This document shows positions 10,588-22,599 of a DNA stretch of 64,000 nucleotides, one piece after another. Every line of letters starts with the position of its first letter. The stretch's first letter is position 1. The stretch spans positions 11,001,698 through 11,065,697 of the forward strand of contig NW_020654080.1 of the NCBI RefSeq assembly GCF_003589595.1. The letters are read 5' to 3'. A model generated the notes under the pieces. That model worked only from the letters and a program-made list of their open reading frames with translations, had not been told where the DNA came from and did not search any database. Made by a program: the position numbers and the translations under genes. Source of the DNA: Hyposmocoma kahamanoa (Eukaryota > Arthropoda > Insecta > Lepidoptera > Cosmopterigidae).

Positions 10588-12559
10588 ATGAGTAAAAGGG
10601 CTTCGGTGAAGATGGTAGCAGAAACAGCTAATGCAAAGAAACCCAAACATTGGTCCCGAGGTCTCGTGGAATCTATAAACGATCCTGAAACAATAGTGAA
10701 GAAAACCAATAATATAGTTGTTATTAATGATAAGTACCCAAAAGCTAAAATACACTATTTAGTACTACCAGAAGATAACATAAATAGTATTTATAAGCTA
10801 AATAGTTCACATGTGCGTTTGTTGGAAGAGTTTGGAAAGCTTTATGAAGAAATTAAGGCAGAACATAAGGATCATAACCTCCGAGCCGGATTTCACGCCG
10901 TTCCAAGCATGCAACGATTGCACATGCATATCATCAGCACGGACATGATTTCTCCATGTTTGAAAACAAAAATTCATTGGAATAGTTTCACGACGAAATT
11001 CTTTTTACCATATCAAGGTAAGCTAATAGAAATCATCGCCTTACTTTCCCAAACTCGTGTCTTAAAGCACAAAGTTACTGAAATGCAAAAAATGGATTGT
11101 GTATAAAAATTTTGCAGGCTAATTTCACATCATATTTACACACTACATTTTACCTATTCTTAAAGTAATGCATTAACACCCTTGATAAGAAATTTAAAAT
11201 GAATAGAAAGTTTTGCATCTCCTGAATAATCACTCTATAAAACTTACTCTCTAAAGACAATATACTTACTATAAATAGATAATTTGAGAAAGTAAGGCAT
11301 CGAAATTATAGCATAAAAATAAGTTCTATATATAGTCTGTCATTTTTGGAGACAAAAGCGCAAAAGTGTTGCCCGCTTGTGAGCAACCAGTGATTGCAGT
11401 TGTTAAATACTCTATTGACTGAATATTGGTCACACTTATAGAATATATAGCCAAACTTGTACACAAATAAATTTGAATCATCCTATTATTATTAACACCT
11501 ATTATTCATCCAATTACAGAGCACAAGTTCATTTGATTGTCAATTTTTGTAAGTTCATACATACATACACTGTATTTAAAACTATGTTTATGAAAAACAC
11601 AAAGAAGAGACATTTTTCATTTTAATTAAATATATATAATCAAATCCAGCTATTCTTGTTAAAATGTATATGAATAAAAATTGATCTGTATACTAGTAGG
11701 CCAATTGTCACAATAAAAATAGAGAAGGCAATAATGCAATTATTAGAATCTCGTAACATTCACAATTCAGTAATTTTTGTCAAAATTTTATCTTTCACAA
11801 TATATCAATAAAACTATTGGCAATGACTACACAACTATTGAAAATTTGATGAAAACTGGCAACCCTACAAATGTCATTTTACACTGTCTTCAAAAAAGAC
11901 AGACTATAGTGCAATTTCTATTTTTTTAAAGTTGATTGGTTATTTTATTTTGTCAGCATATTCAATTGGAATAGTCTATTAATTTGTTTCCATCTGATTA
12001 TGATTGTTGCTAACTATAATTTCATTTGCAAGTACAAGTAAACTCAATCACACAGTCAGTTTTAAATTACAGAATTCTTTGTACAGGGTCAAGAGCATGT
12101 CAAGCTCATGACACTCAGAGCATGACACTTAAGATTTAAATCCAACTCTATGCCGCTTATGGTAAGAATGGTCCAAAGTGTCAAGCTTGATGTGCTCTTG
12201 ACTGTACATGCTGTGGCCTGCATATTTAAACAATAGTAAACTTCTGCACTTTCAAAATAGAAATGCACTAACAGTTGTCAATATAAATTGTACAGTGCTT
12301 AATGACCATGGTTTATCATATTAAGTACCCAAAAATAAATAAAACCTGACAAAATTTTTTTGGTATAAAATGATGTGAAGCTCTAGTTTTCTCTTTTGCA
12401 GATGTTCTAGAAGAATTAAAAGAAAATGGCACAATTAAAAAGATAACAAATGAACAACACAAAAGTCTAATGTCTTCTCCTCTGAAATGCAACCAATGTG
12501 ATCACATATCTAAGAATATGCCTCAACTTAAAGAACACTTGATATCTCATGTTAAGTAG
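10588..12559 (+). CDS. APTX: Aprataxin (HIT hydrolase with C2H2 zinc finger)
   Basis: Two exons, 10588-11017 and 12402-12559, joined in phase 1 across a GT-AG intron, give 195 residues. The ATG has an in-frame TAA six bases upstream. Residues ~20-140 are a HIT domain with GFHAVPSMQRLHMHIISTD, then SPCLKTKIHWNSFTTKFFL, a block typical of aprataxins. Exon 2 encodes a C2H2 finger, LKCNQCD then LKEHLISH, which only aprataxin-type HIT proteins carry. Known role: removes AMP from 5'-adenylated DNA left by abortive ligation, in the nucleus. The N-terminal FHA domain of vertebrate aprataxin is absent. The first position of the HxHxH motif is Arg (R-L-H-M-H). Tail-to-tail with DBR1; stop codons are 665 bp apart. 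The intron contains a MITE at 12084-12204. Confidence 0.93.
12084..12204 (+). mobile_element. Small MITE (ACAGGGTCAA family), copy 2
   Basis: Starts CAGGGTCAAGAGCATGTCAA and ends inverted (CAAGCTTGATGTGCTCTTGA, then CTG), flanked by TA on both sides. It shares its body with 3793-3904 in the opposite orientation. It lies in the aprataxin intron. Confidence 0.7.
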
Positions 12560-12580
12560 TAGTGTATGGGAGAATATGCT

Positions 12581-12586
12581 AATAAA
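12581..12586 (+). terminator. Polyadenylation signal of aprataxin
   Basis: Canonical AATAAA 22 bases after the aprataxin stop codon. It implies a very short 3' UTR, consistent with the tight convergent arrangement with the minus-strand DBR1 gene. Confidence 0.55.
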
Positions 12587-12719
12587 ATGCTACTAATTAT
12601 GGACTATCCCAGAACTGTTTCTTTTTTTTCAATTGTATGACAAACAAGTTTTCTATATCTTCAATACAATTTTGATAATGTATCTAATAAATCAATCAGC
12701 TGCAGTAAATAACACTAAG

Positions 12720-12890
12720 GGTCGTATTCCAGACCTCTACTCAATGCTCAAGTCAGGATTTGATAAAACTTGAGTATGATTTCAAGCACTGGAAATACTA
12801 CCCTAACGGCAAGGACTTGAGTATGATTTTCAGTGCTCACTGCAATACTCAAGTCCTGACAGTCCAGCATTCTACTTTGGAGCCAACATA
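12720..12890. repeat. Palindrome-rich intergenic repeat between aprataxin and DBR1
   Basis: The phrase acttgagtatgatttt occurs twice in direct orientation (near 12768 and 12821), and caatactcaagtcctgac near 12843 is a near reverse complement of the surrounding copies. This gives a fold-back block of about 150 bp. It looks like a small non-autonomous element, but no target duplication could be fixed. Confidence 0.35.
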
Positions 12891-12982
12891 CACATTAAAT
12901 TAAAATTATCATCCATTTCTCTATATTATTCTGTAATAAATTAAATTGTTAATAGAAAAATAAAAGTCATAAAATTGCACAT

Positions 12983-12988
12983 TTTATT
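12983..12988 (-). terminator. Candidate polyadenylation signal of DBR1
   Basis: TTTATT on the plus strand (AATAAA on the minus strand), 236 bases past the DBR1 stop codon. It is the first canonical hexamer downstream, so it is a reasonable but unproven 3' end. Confidence 0.4.
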
Positions 12989-13223
12989 ATGTCCGTGAAA
13001 TCACAAAGATTTACATATTATAAGATTGTTTCATCAAAAAATACAGTGGACAATTAATTTCATACTATGTCACTGCACTCATTGACCTACTACCAATGAC
13101 TGCACTAAATCAATTTTGTTATTAAAAAATGTATAGTCTATCTATTATCATAAATACAATATCAATACAAGATATAAAAATTAAACATACACACCTAGAC
13201 ACAATTGTTTTAAAATTTACAAT

Positions 13224-15892
13224 TTACTGTACATTTCCCATATAAGGCAATTTATTGGACTTTGGACAGTCAGAACCTAGTAAAGAATTTGGAGTAATAC
13301 TGACACTAACATCTTCATCAGTAGTGTACATGGCCAAGTTCCGTCTCTTGAAAGATTTTTTAGGTGTACTGGACACTGGAGTACTGCATTCTACAGTTGT
13401 ACTACATGTACTATTGGATAACATAGATGAATTCTCAGGAGAAAAAAATGAATTTTCATGACTGTCTGATAAATCTTGACTGTCATTTACAATAGGCGTT
13501 GAAGGTGTAGGTAATACCATCTTTGTTTTAATTGGTGAACAGGCAACACTTTCTACAAAACTAGATTCAGCAGTCTTATCCTTTTTGTTATTTGTTGTAC
13601 TTGTATTCAGATTTTGAGGCTTTTTCATTACCCTTCCTGACCTTGCCATTACAACTTGAACTGGGTCATCAATACCCAATTTTTCACAAAGATTTGCTGT
13701 CTGGGGATTTATTATTGGCTCACTAGGATTTCGTTTTGGCATGTCTTGTTGATAAATAGGTGCTGTTTGGACAAAACTGTTTTCTTTTATTTCCATATCT
13801 CCCATTACTTTCATAACGACATCTTTTTCTTCTTTTGTAGGTGTGAAATCATACCTGGAATATAATAATGAAGACAATGAAGGCAAAAAAGAAAATAACC
13901 ATTCATATCTTAATAATTATCATAAACATAGTTCAGTGATAGATACAAACCTTTCGTCACCTCCCGGACCAGGTAAATGGTAATCCATGTTTTTGACATT
14001 CAAAAGGTGATTAGTATTTTTCAAAACCGCAAGCCATTCTGCATCATACTTCAATGTCATATCACCATCAAATTCCACAGGTATGTCAAGTATTTGCAAG
14101 TGTCTTCGTTTTGGTAGACACTTGTCTAATGCCAAGAATTTGGTTTCTGTACCATCTTCATGTGATACTAAAGCAGAGAACTGACAATGTAAATGTGCTG
14201 AAAACCAATAATCTGGTTTCATGGCATGAAGCAATTTAGTTGCTGGTGCACTGCCTAGTTCATTTTTTTGAATGTCCTCTCTGGAGCAAAAAGAAAGTTT
14301 TAATTTGTTTTTCTTTTCTATTCTACACAATAATGTTACTTATTTTGATACTTACTCGAAAAATGGTTTTCTCTTCAACAAATTGTTAACATTTCCGTAA
14401 TCAGTTATACCACGTGGCCAATCATGAGAGAGCATAACATGTACTTTTTCTTTCAGCTGGTTCAACCGAAACACATCCAAAGACCTCACATGGTACACGG
14501 ATCGCAAAGAGCTCTGATTGTAGGGAACACTCTCCCATAACCCTTGCGTGTAGTCGTGACCTTTGAATATACCTGATAAGCCTGAAAATTCATACTTTCT
14601 ATTAGACTTAGTTCACAATCTGTGCACAATTTAAATCATAAATTCTTGTTACCTACAGCGAATGGCAAAGGTCAGTGGTCAACCCTAGTAATTTACATAT
14701 TTGAACTTATGATAGTCTTAAATTTTAACAATTGCTACACATTTTTTAGATTTAAATTAAAAAATACATTTTATTTTGTTTCTTAAAACAAGCCAATGTT
14801 TCAGGCTCTTTACTGGTCTCATTTTCAATGACAAAGTTTTTTCACTTTTCAATAATAATAAAAATAATAATAACGCACACACTCAACATATTTTAGCCTA
14901 TTTGATTATTATTAGCAGCTAATTTCAGCAATAATACCAACGCACATTGTAAATTATTACAAAATACATTAATTTTTCAGCTGTGGCTTGCGTGGATCTG
15001 TGCCCAGCCTTATATCAGTTCTTAAGGATGGCCAAAAAAGTCCACTGAGGAAGAGTTAAGATAGACAAGGTGAATGAGAGAAAGGGCCTGGGCCTGTGGG
15101 TGCCGAGGTCTCTAAGTCTGTTGAATATCAATCTATTGTGCAAAATACTACCAGCCTTCTTGTAATCCTAAGACTTTGGTAATTGTAGCATAGCCTAGCA
15201 CCACACGGTGTCCCAAATATGCAGCTCTATTTATGTCTGCTCTTTTCAAAATTGGTAAATTAAAAAAAATAACTGAATAAAGGACTAGCAGAACTTAGTG
15301 GAAAATCTGATACTGGAGAAATACTTGGCACTGCCAATAAGTAAAAAAAATAAAAAATATTTCACCAAATTAGTAACACCACATGTCTCTGGGACGCATG
15401 ACAGGTTAAATTCATTTCACATATCCAAAAATGTTAGATTTACCTCCAATCCTCAAGTTACCAAACTGTACCAACCCCGACCTGCCTAGGTAGTATATGT
15501 TTGGTGCAACCCACCCTCCGTAAGGAAGCTCTTGCAAATAATTGGAGGCCTCATGATTCCCACCAATAAATAGCGTCAATATTGGTGCTCGTTTTTCACC
15601 ACTGTAATACCTGAAAATGTGTTATCTCAATCGTGAATAACTGTATGGCATTTTTATATATTTTTGAAATCTACTTATACGAGACTTATACTTACTTATA
15701 AAATGTACACATGTGTTGATACTTTTCCGGCACAGCCATAGCCCGCAGATCATCGCTATTCCGTACTGCTTGGAAATCTCCACAACATATCAATAAATCT
15801 ACCACTATACCTTCCCTTTCTTGTAAAGTTAAGATGCATTCGTAAATCTTATCGAGCTCGCCGTGAGCGCAACCTTCCACGGCAATTTTCAT
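13224..15892 (-). CDS. DBR1: RNA lariat debranching enzyme DBR1
   Basis: Five minus-strand exons join in frame: 15892-15696, 15610-15444, 14581-14356, 14280-13951 and 13854-13224, giving 516 residues. Known role: cleaves the 2'-5' branch of intron lariats after splicing, in the nucleus. The metallophosphoesterase metal ligands are all visible at the positions expected for the family: C8 and H10 ([10 protein letters not shown]), D39 (CCGDFQ), N84 with H85 (GGNHEASN), H174 (LSHDWPRG), H226 and H228 (FSAHLHCQF). Cys8 replaces the Asp of ordinary phosphoesterases, a DBR1 trait. [19 protein letters not shown] is strongly conserved. The last exon is a low-complexity Ser/Thr/Asn-rich tail with FKRR, as usual for this family. 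An in-frame ATG exists nine codons upstream (15919), but the conserved MKIAVEG start is preferred. Confidence 0.96.
14863..14895 (-). repeat. SINE-B 3' end fragment
   Basis: Only the last ~25 bases of the tRNA-derived SINE-B (gcgtgtgtgag-type end) plus its ATT triplet tail, read on the minus strand. It lies in the DBR1 intron between exons 2 and 3. Confidence 0.5.
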
Positions 15893-15919
15893 AATTGTAG
15901 AATGGCTAAATTGCACCAA

Positions 15920-16860
15920 TACTAATCTTGTTTAAATATAATATCAAGTAAATATAAAACGTAATCGTATTAGTAAGTAATTAGAAACATGTGTATTTCT
16001 TTCATAATAATTCAGAAAAACTATTCAATAACACAATACCAAACGACTACGTTCTATTTAGGTTGTTTTAGTTGTTGCGACAATCTGCAATGTAAGCGAA
16101 CGAAAATAACAGTACATGCTCTGACAACAGGATAGCACGTCTTAACTTCACGTGAGAAAAAAGAGACAGGTATATTTTTCAAGTGACAATCCAATGGAAT
16201 TTATTGTTTTGACATACAGAGAACATTGTTGCTATATTTAAAAATAGTTCTAACCTATATTTTACAGATAATAAAATATAACGATGTAATAACGATAAAA
16301 AATAATAGGTTCTGGTAATCAGTTACACCAATAGATGGCAGGCAAAGCTTTTTATAATTAATTGGGTGTATCAACTTAATAATATTCTTACTGCTGTGCA
16401 GGGGTCTCCTTTAATGCGGCTACAACGTTCGTTTAATGCACATTGAGGACTTACTACAACTTTGAAATGTTTTATGACCTTGTGACATGCAGGATTCATC
16501 ACGATGCTTTCCAATAAATTATAATAAGATCAATAAATTGAGTTGAATTCCTTCACCAATGTAATATAATAGTAAAAAACGAGTAACACTAATCTATAGA
16601 AAATATTATTAGGCGTTAAATTGTACATATTAAATATGTCCAATTAGACAAAAGTATGGCGAGTGCCAGAAGTGAATTTGTTTAGGGATACCTAAATCGA
16701 AGAGCTGGGTCGAAAATTATTATGAATGCTGTTTTTTGAACATAAGCTAAATATTCAATGTTGTACAGTAAACAACCAAAGAAAAACGAATGTTCCTAAA
16801 AGCTAATGGGTGCTTGGTTCCAATAAAGTTGAGTTTTAATTTGATAGTAGATAAGTAAGT
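15920..16860. other. DBR1 upstream region, no gene seen
   Basis: AT-rich, with no reading frame of note. The first few hundred bases should hold the DBR1 promoter, but no diagnostic box is visible. Confidence 0.4.
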
Positions 16861-16864
16861 TAAA

Positions 16865-17140
16865 GAAATTATACACCTAAACCTTCCTCATGAGTCACTC
16901 TGTCTATTGGTAGAAACCGCATGAAAATCCGTTTAGTAGTTTTTGAGTTTATCGCGATCAGACCGACGGACAGACGCGGTAGTGATATTATGTAGTGATT
17001 ATTCATTACATTATAGATATGTAACATATCTATATTTTATTATTTTATAAAATGTACGAAAGTTGTACATTGTATGTACTAAAAGCTGGCCGCCCTACGT
17101 CCGGGCCTACTGGGCCTTAGGGCAAATCCGCCACTGTATA
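16865..17140. repeat. Remnants of common lepidopteran-type repeats
   Basis: 16878-16985 (aaccttcctcatgagtcact, then aaaccgcatgaaaatccgtt, then gacggacagacgc) resembles a repeat seen very often in moth and butterfly DNA. 17087-17138 reads, on the minus strand, TACAGTGGCGGATTTGCC, the style of a DNA-transposon end. Recognition is from memory, so class is not assigned. Confidence 0.4.
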
Positions 17141-19282
17141 ATAGGTTTTATTTAATACATTGCCTGACTGTTTTAGGCATTGCCTAGAATACCTAGGTAT
17201 ATGATATAGTGAAAATAATTTGAGGCATAACTTAAATAGAACATTACACAGCTTGACATTTCATTATAGTAAATTTCATTTTATGGATACTAATAATTTT
17301 ATTAGTAAATATTTTTATTTGACTAAAGATAGGTATTATCTTACTAGTTATTTTAGGAGACAGATAGCAGAGTTGCTATCATATTATATTAATAATTCAG
17401 CCAAATCATTGGCTACCAGACCGGCTGCTTCTATTGAGCAGTCCGTTGACATATGTCAGTTTACTGACAATAATCATTCTGTTGAAAATAATTCAACTTC
17501 TAATTATTTAAATTAATTAATAAGACAACGAGAGATACTCTTGCAACACAATGACAGTAAAAAACCAACCTAAAACACACAGAAATAAAATAAATTTTAT
17601 ATTAAACCTGGAGCATCAAAATATTCAAGGCATGAAAGGCAAAGAGTTAGAAATAGAATTATTTATTAACTGTAATAATATTGATATTCTTTGTATTACT
17701 GAACACCCTTTCTATCAAAACATCAGTTCATGTTTAGCTTCAACAATCACCAGGTGGCAAGTTCGTTCAGCAGAGGAAAAGCTATTCATGGCGGCTCTTT
17801 AATTCTTATTAAAAATAATTTAAAGAACGTACAGATATTGTGAGCTATCTATTGAGCGGACTATAGAGATATCCTGCATATAGCTTGAACGGCTTGTTAT
17901 ATTAAGCGTGTACAGACCCCCCTCATTCATCTTACGAACTATTTGAAAAAAGATTAGATGAAGTTTTAGGCAAATTAAATAATCCAAATAAATATATTGC
18001 TGTTTGTGGTGACTTCAATGTTAACTTATTAGAAGATTCCAGTGCTAGCAGTAGGCTCATATCATTTTTCCAATGTTATAATTTTTTGAATCTTTTCTTG
18101 GTGCCTACTAGAATAACTTCTACTACTGCCACTTGTTTAGACAACATTTATATTAACGCCGTAGGTACCTAGTAATAAATCTATTATAAATAAATTAACT
18201 TCTGATCACTGCGGTCAATTGGCCACTTTTAATATAACTGTTGACATAATGCCAAAAAAGGATATCACATGTGTTCCGATAAATAATGGTCGACTTAAAG
18301 CTTATAGAAATAATGTAATGCTTAAACTAACTGAACTTCCGTACGTTAACGATCCCAATAAATTGCATAATTCAATTTTCAACATAGTCAAAAGTGAACG
18401 TGATAACGTTTTTAGGTCCAAAATCATAACTATTAATAAATCATTGAAATTTAGTGATTAGGCGACTGTGGGAATTCACAAAAGTAGACAAAGACTATAT
18501 GATCTTTACGATGAAAGGACTTGTAACACTAGCAACAGTTTTAATGATTTTGTTAGGAAATATTCGAAAATGTTTAAACGTGTTTGTGTTGCAGCCAAAG
18601 CAATGTTTATAAATAATAAAATAAAAAGCAGCGTGAATGTAGTAAAAACGACTTGGAATATTATAAACAGCGAAACTGGAAGGGTCAAACCTCGTAACTT
18701 AGATTTTCAACTAATATTTAATGACAAAATTGTAAACACAGACGCAGAAGTTGCTAAAATATTTGAATTTTTTTTACTGACATTCCAATGTTGACTACTA
18801 AGTCGTTAAATTCATCTCCCACCGCCGCTGAATCCTTACTAAAAGAAAATAATGCAGTTATTATCACTAATTTAAGGTTCCGTCATGTATTTCCAAACGA
18901 TATTGTTAAAGCCTTTAAGTCTATTAACATAAAAAATACTGCTGATCTTGATAGTCTTTCAGTCAGAGTAATTAGTTCTATAGTTGATTGTATTGCGCCT
19001 TACTTAGCCTGTGTCTTTAATAAATGTGTTGATGATGGTGTCTTTCCTGACCTCATGAAGCAAAGTAAAGTTATTCCACTTTTCAAATCTGGTAGTATTT
19101 CTGACCCCACCAATTTCAGACCTATATCAATACTACCAACTCTCAGTAAAATATTTGAAAAATTATTCTAAATCAGATGTATGCACATTTTTATAGTAAT
19201 AACTTAATGTCTCCTAAACAATTTGGTTTCACTCGGGGTCGCTCTACAACCGACGCTGGTGTCGAGTTGATTAATCATATAT

Positions 19283-19849
19283 TTGATGCATGGGAAATCA
19301 CATGATGCTATTGGTGTATTCTGTGACCTTTCCAAAGCTTTTGATTGTGTGCACCATGATACACTGGTCAGGAAACTTCGCCATTATGGTGTGGCGGGAC
19401 GTGATCTCGTCCTTCTTAAATCGTATTTGCGTGGTAGGGTACAGAGGGTCGATGTTAACGGTACGAGATCATCAGGATCTGTAATTAGCATGGGTGTCCC
19501 TCAAGGTTCAATTCTAGGCCCATTTTTGTTTTTAGTTTATATTAATGACTTACCTAGCCTTATGGAGGGTATAAAACATGAGATAGTATTGTTTGCTGAT
19601 GATACTTCCTTATTATTTAAAGTTAAAAGGCACCAATGTTCCTACGACGATGTGAACAATGCTATATCTAAAGTAGTTGATTGGTTTGCTGTTAATAACC
19701 TACTTCTTAATGAGAAAAAAACAAATTGTGTGAAATTTACATTACCCAATGTTAGAGAGACGGTTACAAACATTGTAGTTAGAAACGAAAAATTGAATCT
19801 TGTGGATACAGTTGTATTTCTAGGTGCAATGGGGTCCCCATATAAGTAA
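19283..19849 (+). pseudogene. Reverse transcriptase core of the Jockey/CR1-type element
   Basis: Open stretch with RT palm motifs: SKAFDCVHHDTL, MGVPQGSILGP and LFADDTSLLF (both catalytic Asp present). The frame shifts near 19824-19849 into the C-terminal segment (SKLSKRLGSAVYAIKKIRKL). Confidence 0.85.
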
Positions 19850-20603
19850 GTTATCAAAACGGCTCGGCTCTGCAGTGTACGCGATTAAAAAAATAAGGAA
19901 ACTTTCAGACGTCGAAACCGCTAGATTGGTTTACTTCAGCTACTTTCACAGTCTAATGACATACGGCATTTTGCTTTGGGGTAATGCCGCCGATATCAAT
20001 AGAATCTTTGTCCTGCAGAAACGTGCAGTTAGGGCAATTTACAATCTGGGCCCCAAAGTATCCTTGAGAGATAAGTTTAAGGAAATTAACATTCTTACAC
20101 TAGCCTCACAGTACATTTATGAAAATGTAATTTATGTTAAAAGGAATAGTAATTTCTTTATGAAAAATAGTGACAGACATAACATTAATACGAGGAATAG
20201 AAATAAACTAGCTTTTCTTGATAGTCGTCTTCACAAAGTCAAAAAATCATTTAAGGGGCAATGTATACGCTTCTATAACAAGATTCCGGTTGATATACAA
20301 AATTTACCTTTCACGAGGTTTAAAACTATAGTGAAACAAAAACTTTATACTAAAGGTTATTATACAACTTCTGCGTACTTGGATGACAAAAATCCGTGGT
20401 AGTAACCCGTTTAGCTCATGGAGATAGTCTCAATCTCTGATGTTTCAAATAAAAAAAATAATTGTAAATGTTATTTACAAAAAGCAACCCCTACAGTTTC
20501 TTGCTCATTCTTCTCAGGGGAATCTGCCTTACGAATGAGCGGTAGAGTTTAACCATTGTGACAATTTCAAGTGTAATAATGCTTTCCTATGAAATAAAGA
20601 TTA

Positions 20604-20687
20604 TTTTGAATTTGAATTTGAATTTGAATTTGAATTTGAATTTGAATTTGAATTTGAATTTGAATTTGAATTTGTATTTGAATTTGA
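20604..20687 (+). repeat. TTTGAA hexamer tail
   Basis: About 14 tandem TTTGAA units (one TTTGTA variant) directly after the 3' UTR of the non-LTR element, in place of a poly(A) tail. Confidence 0.9.
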
Positions 20688-20699
20688 TAGAATAGCAGA

Positions 20700-21220
20700 A
20701 AAAACACATTTTCGATAACAGATATAAACGTAGGTACTGCCAAAAAAAACATGTTAGAATAATTTGAATACCTACTACAACATAAATACTTATCTAATTA
20801 GTCATACATAGAGGTAAAAAATTGCAGTACGTGCTGTCAGAGATCAGTGGGCCCACTCCGCATGGTCTGCCATACCTTGACAGCTCAATTATCGCGTATC
20901 TACCGATTTCATCACGCGAAGTGGCAGAATTAGTACGCTAATTGACCAACTGGAGGTTTTATAAAAAGCAGCTAATTACCTACTATAGTACCGACGTATG
21001 TTGTAGGTACGTAGATAACAAAATTTAAGAATTTTAAATTTTTACTTTAAATAAGTAGATGGAGATAAAGACTACGACACGAAATATTGCCATATGGGTA
21101 TTTATTTTGGGACAGACTGCGGAAATTATAGCATCATATTTTACCATAGAATACAGAGTGAAATGGATTGAAAAAAAAATCGTTCCACTATTACACTTAG
21201 TCACAAACATAGTAAACAAC
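20700..21220. other. No recognisable feature
   Basis: AT-rich intergenic sequence between the non-LTR element and Rep-A copy 5. I see no gene or known repeat. Confidence 0.4.
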
Positions 21221-21221
21221 A

Positions 21222-21640
21222 GTAGCAGGTCCTTGTGAAAGAGTTCGTCCAATATAGCACCATAGAGCGCGACTAGCGCGAGAGCGATATAAAGCGCGAG
21301 ATACCTACTGGCACTAGGTATCTCGCGTATTCTCGCATAGAGATTTCGCGCTTTATGTCGCTCTCGCTCCAGTCGCCGCATGTCGTGCCAGCCCTACAGG
21401 TAAGTACTGCCACCTTACCTTTTTCTGCCGTCAAGCATGCGTTCCGAATTTAAAGGGTGCTATTGAAATTACAGGCACATGGGACTTGTCAACTTATGCC
21501 TTAAGGTGACGGGCGCAGTGGCAGTGCCCCTTAGGTCTGGATATTTAAACCTCTGAGTGGCACTGCAATTGTTGTGGACAAGCGTGTCGCTCACCATCAG
21601 CCGCACGACTTGTTCGTCCAGTCACTTGGTATCATAAAAA
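21222..21640 (+). repeat. Rep-A copy 5, carrying a ~145-bp fold-back insertion
   Basis: Rep-A start (aggtccttgtgaaagagttcgtcc) at 21227-21251 and continuation (taagtactgccaccttacc) from 21402 are separated by ~150 bp. The insert has imperfect ~35-bp inverted arms rich in gcgagagcga and tataaagcgcgag. Confidence 0.7.
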
Positions 21641-22001
21641 ATATTGGGTCAAAAAAAGAGTCAGTAAGTAGGTGATAATTTCTACGCTAATAATGTAGAT
21701 AAATCTGTCTACAACCCCATTGTGTTAGTATGACAGACAGTAGTATTAAACATCTAACTGGAGGACTGTAAGCCGTATACGGGTTGATGCGGTATCTTCA
21801 GTAATTTTAGAAGTAAGAGGAAACGACAATAACATAGTGCTGTCTGTCTGACTGATCTAGACGTCTAGTCGCCATCATCATCATCGTGATTCTGTTGATG
21901 AATCTCGTTGTTCTATGGGAGTTACCATTTTTATTAACGATAGGTAATTACATAATGTAGGTACCTAGTATTATTATCCATGATACGTTTTAGGTTATCA
22001 A

Positions 22002-22069
22002 AATGAAAAGATTGCAGCCCTCCAATTAGGTTAAAAAGTACCTAATTGGAGGGCTGCAATCTTTTCATT
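22002..22069. repeat. Perfect 30-bp hairpin
   Basis: Arms 22002-22031 and 22040-22069 are exact reverse complements over 30 bases (core GCAGCCCTCCAATTAGG) around an 8-base loop. No adjacent transposon signature. Confidence 0.85.
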
Positions 22070-22599
22070 CGACACTTCGACATTTTAGTTTTTTTTGTTA
22101 AGAACGAGCGATAGTGCGGTTGATCAGGTACTAAACCTATTGTCCTATACCTAATCCCAAAATAGTTTTATTTGAAAGTGGCCCCATCACTAGTTTTGTT
22201 GGCCATTTGTCTTTTGAAAACGTTTTGTATACAATAATATTATGATCTAACCTATACAATAATATAATCCATATATACATATATGTAAATGCCATTGCTT
22301 GATAAGAACAAAGCGTGGCCGCTACTGATCCGGCCGTTAGCTGCACGTAAAAAGAATCTTTTTGATGGTAACGCATCGACTTTGCTGATAGTACATATAA
22401 GTGCTGCGTAGTTATGTGGGTAAGTAATGTTTTTGGGACTAATTAAAATAATATTTCGAAGTCTAAAGTTTTCAAAAAATTCGTACCTATGAGATGGTAT
22501 AGTATTCACAAATACTATACCTAGATATAAGTATCATGTATTCTAGTCCTATGTATCGATATCTTTAGGTATACATATATAAGTAATTGATGTCACGCA

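Larger units (their letters stand above)
17150..20690 (+). mobile_element. Jockey/CR1-type non-LTR retrotransposon, frame-broken
   Basis: Plus-strand pieces in element order: 17220-17516 (unrecognised, possibly ORF1 remains); 17551-17802 endonuclease start (NIQGMKGKELEIE, DILCITEHPF); ~17990-18180 more endonuclease (VCGDFNVNLL); 18219-18794 linker; 18788-19171 reverse transcriptase (KVIPLFKSGS, NFRPISILPTLSKIFEKL); 19283-19849 (CDLSKAFDCVHHDTL, VPQGSILGPFLFLVYINDLP, catalytic FADDT); 19824-20402 C-terminus to a TAG. At least five frame or stop breaks prevent translation of the whole. The 3' UTR ends in a run of TTTGAA hexamers. Breaks are decay; the RT core is the best preserved part. Confidence 0.85.

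Noticed and set aside
13255..13865. Plus-strand open frames over 13255-13461 and 13656-13865
   Set aside because: They are antisense to the last DBR1 exon.
20567..20752. Open frame with repeating Ile-Gln residues
   Set aside because: It is translation of the TTTGAA hexamer tail.
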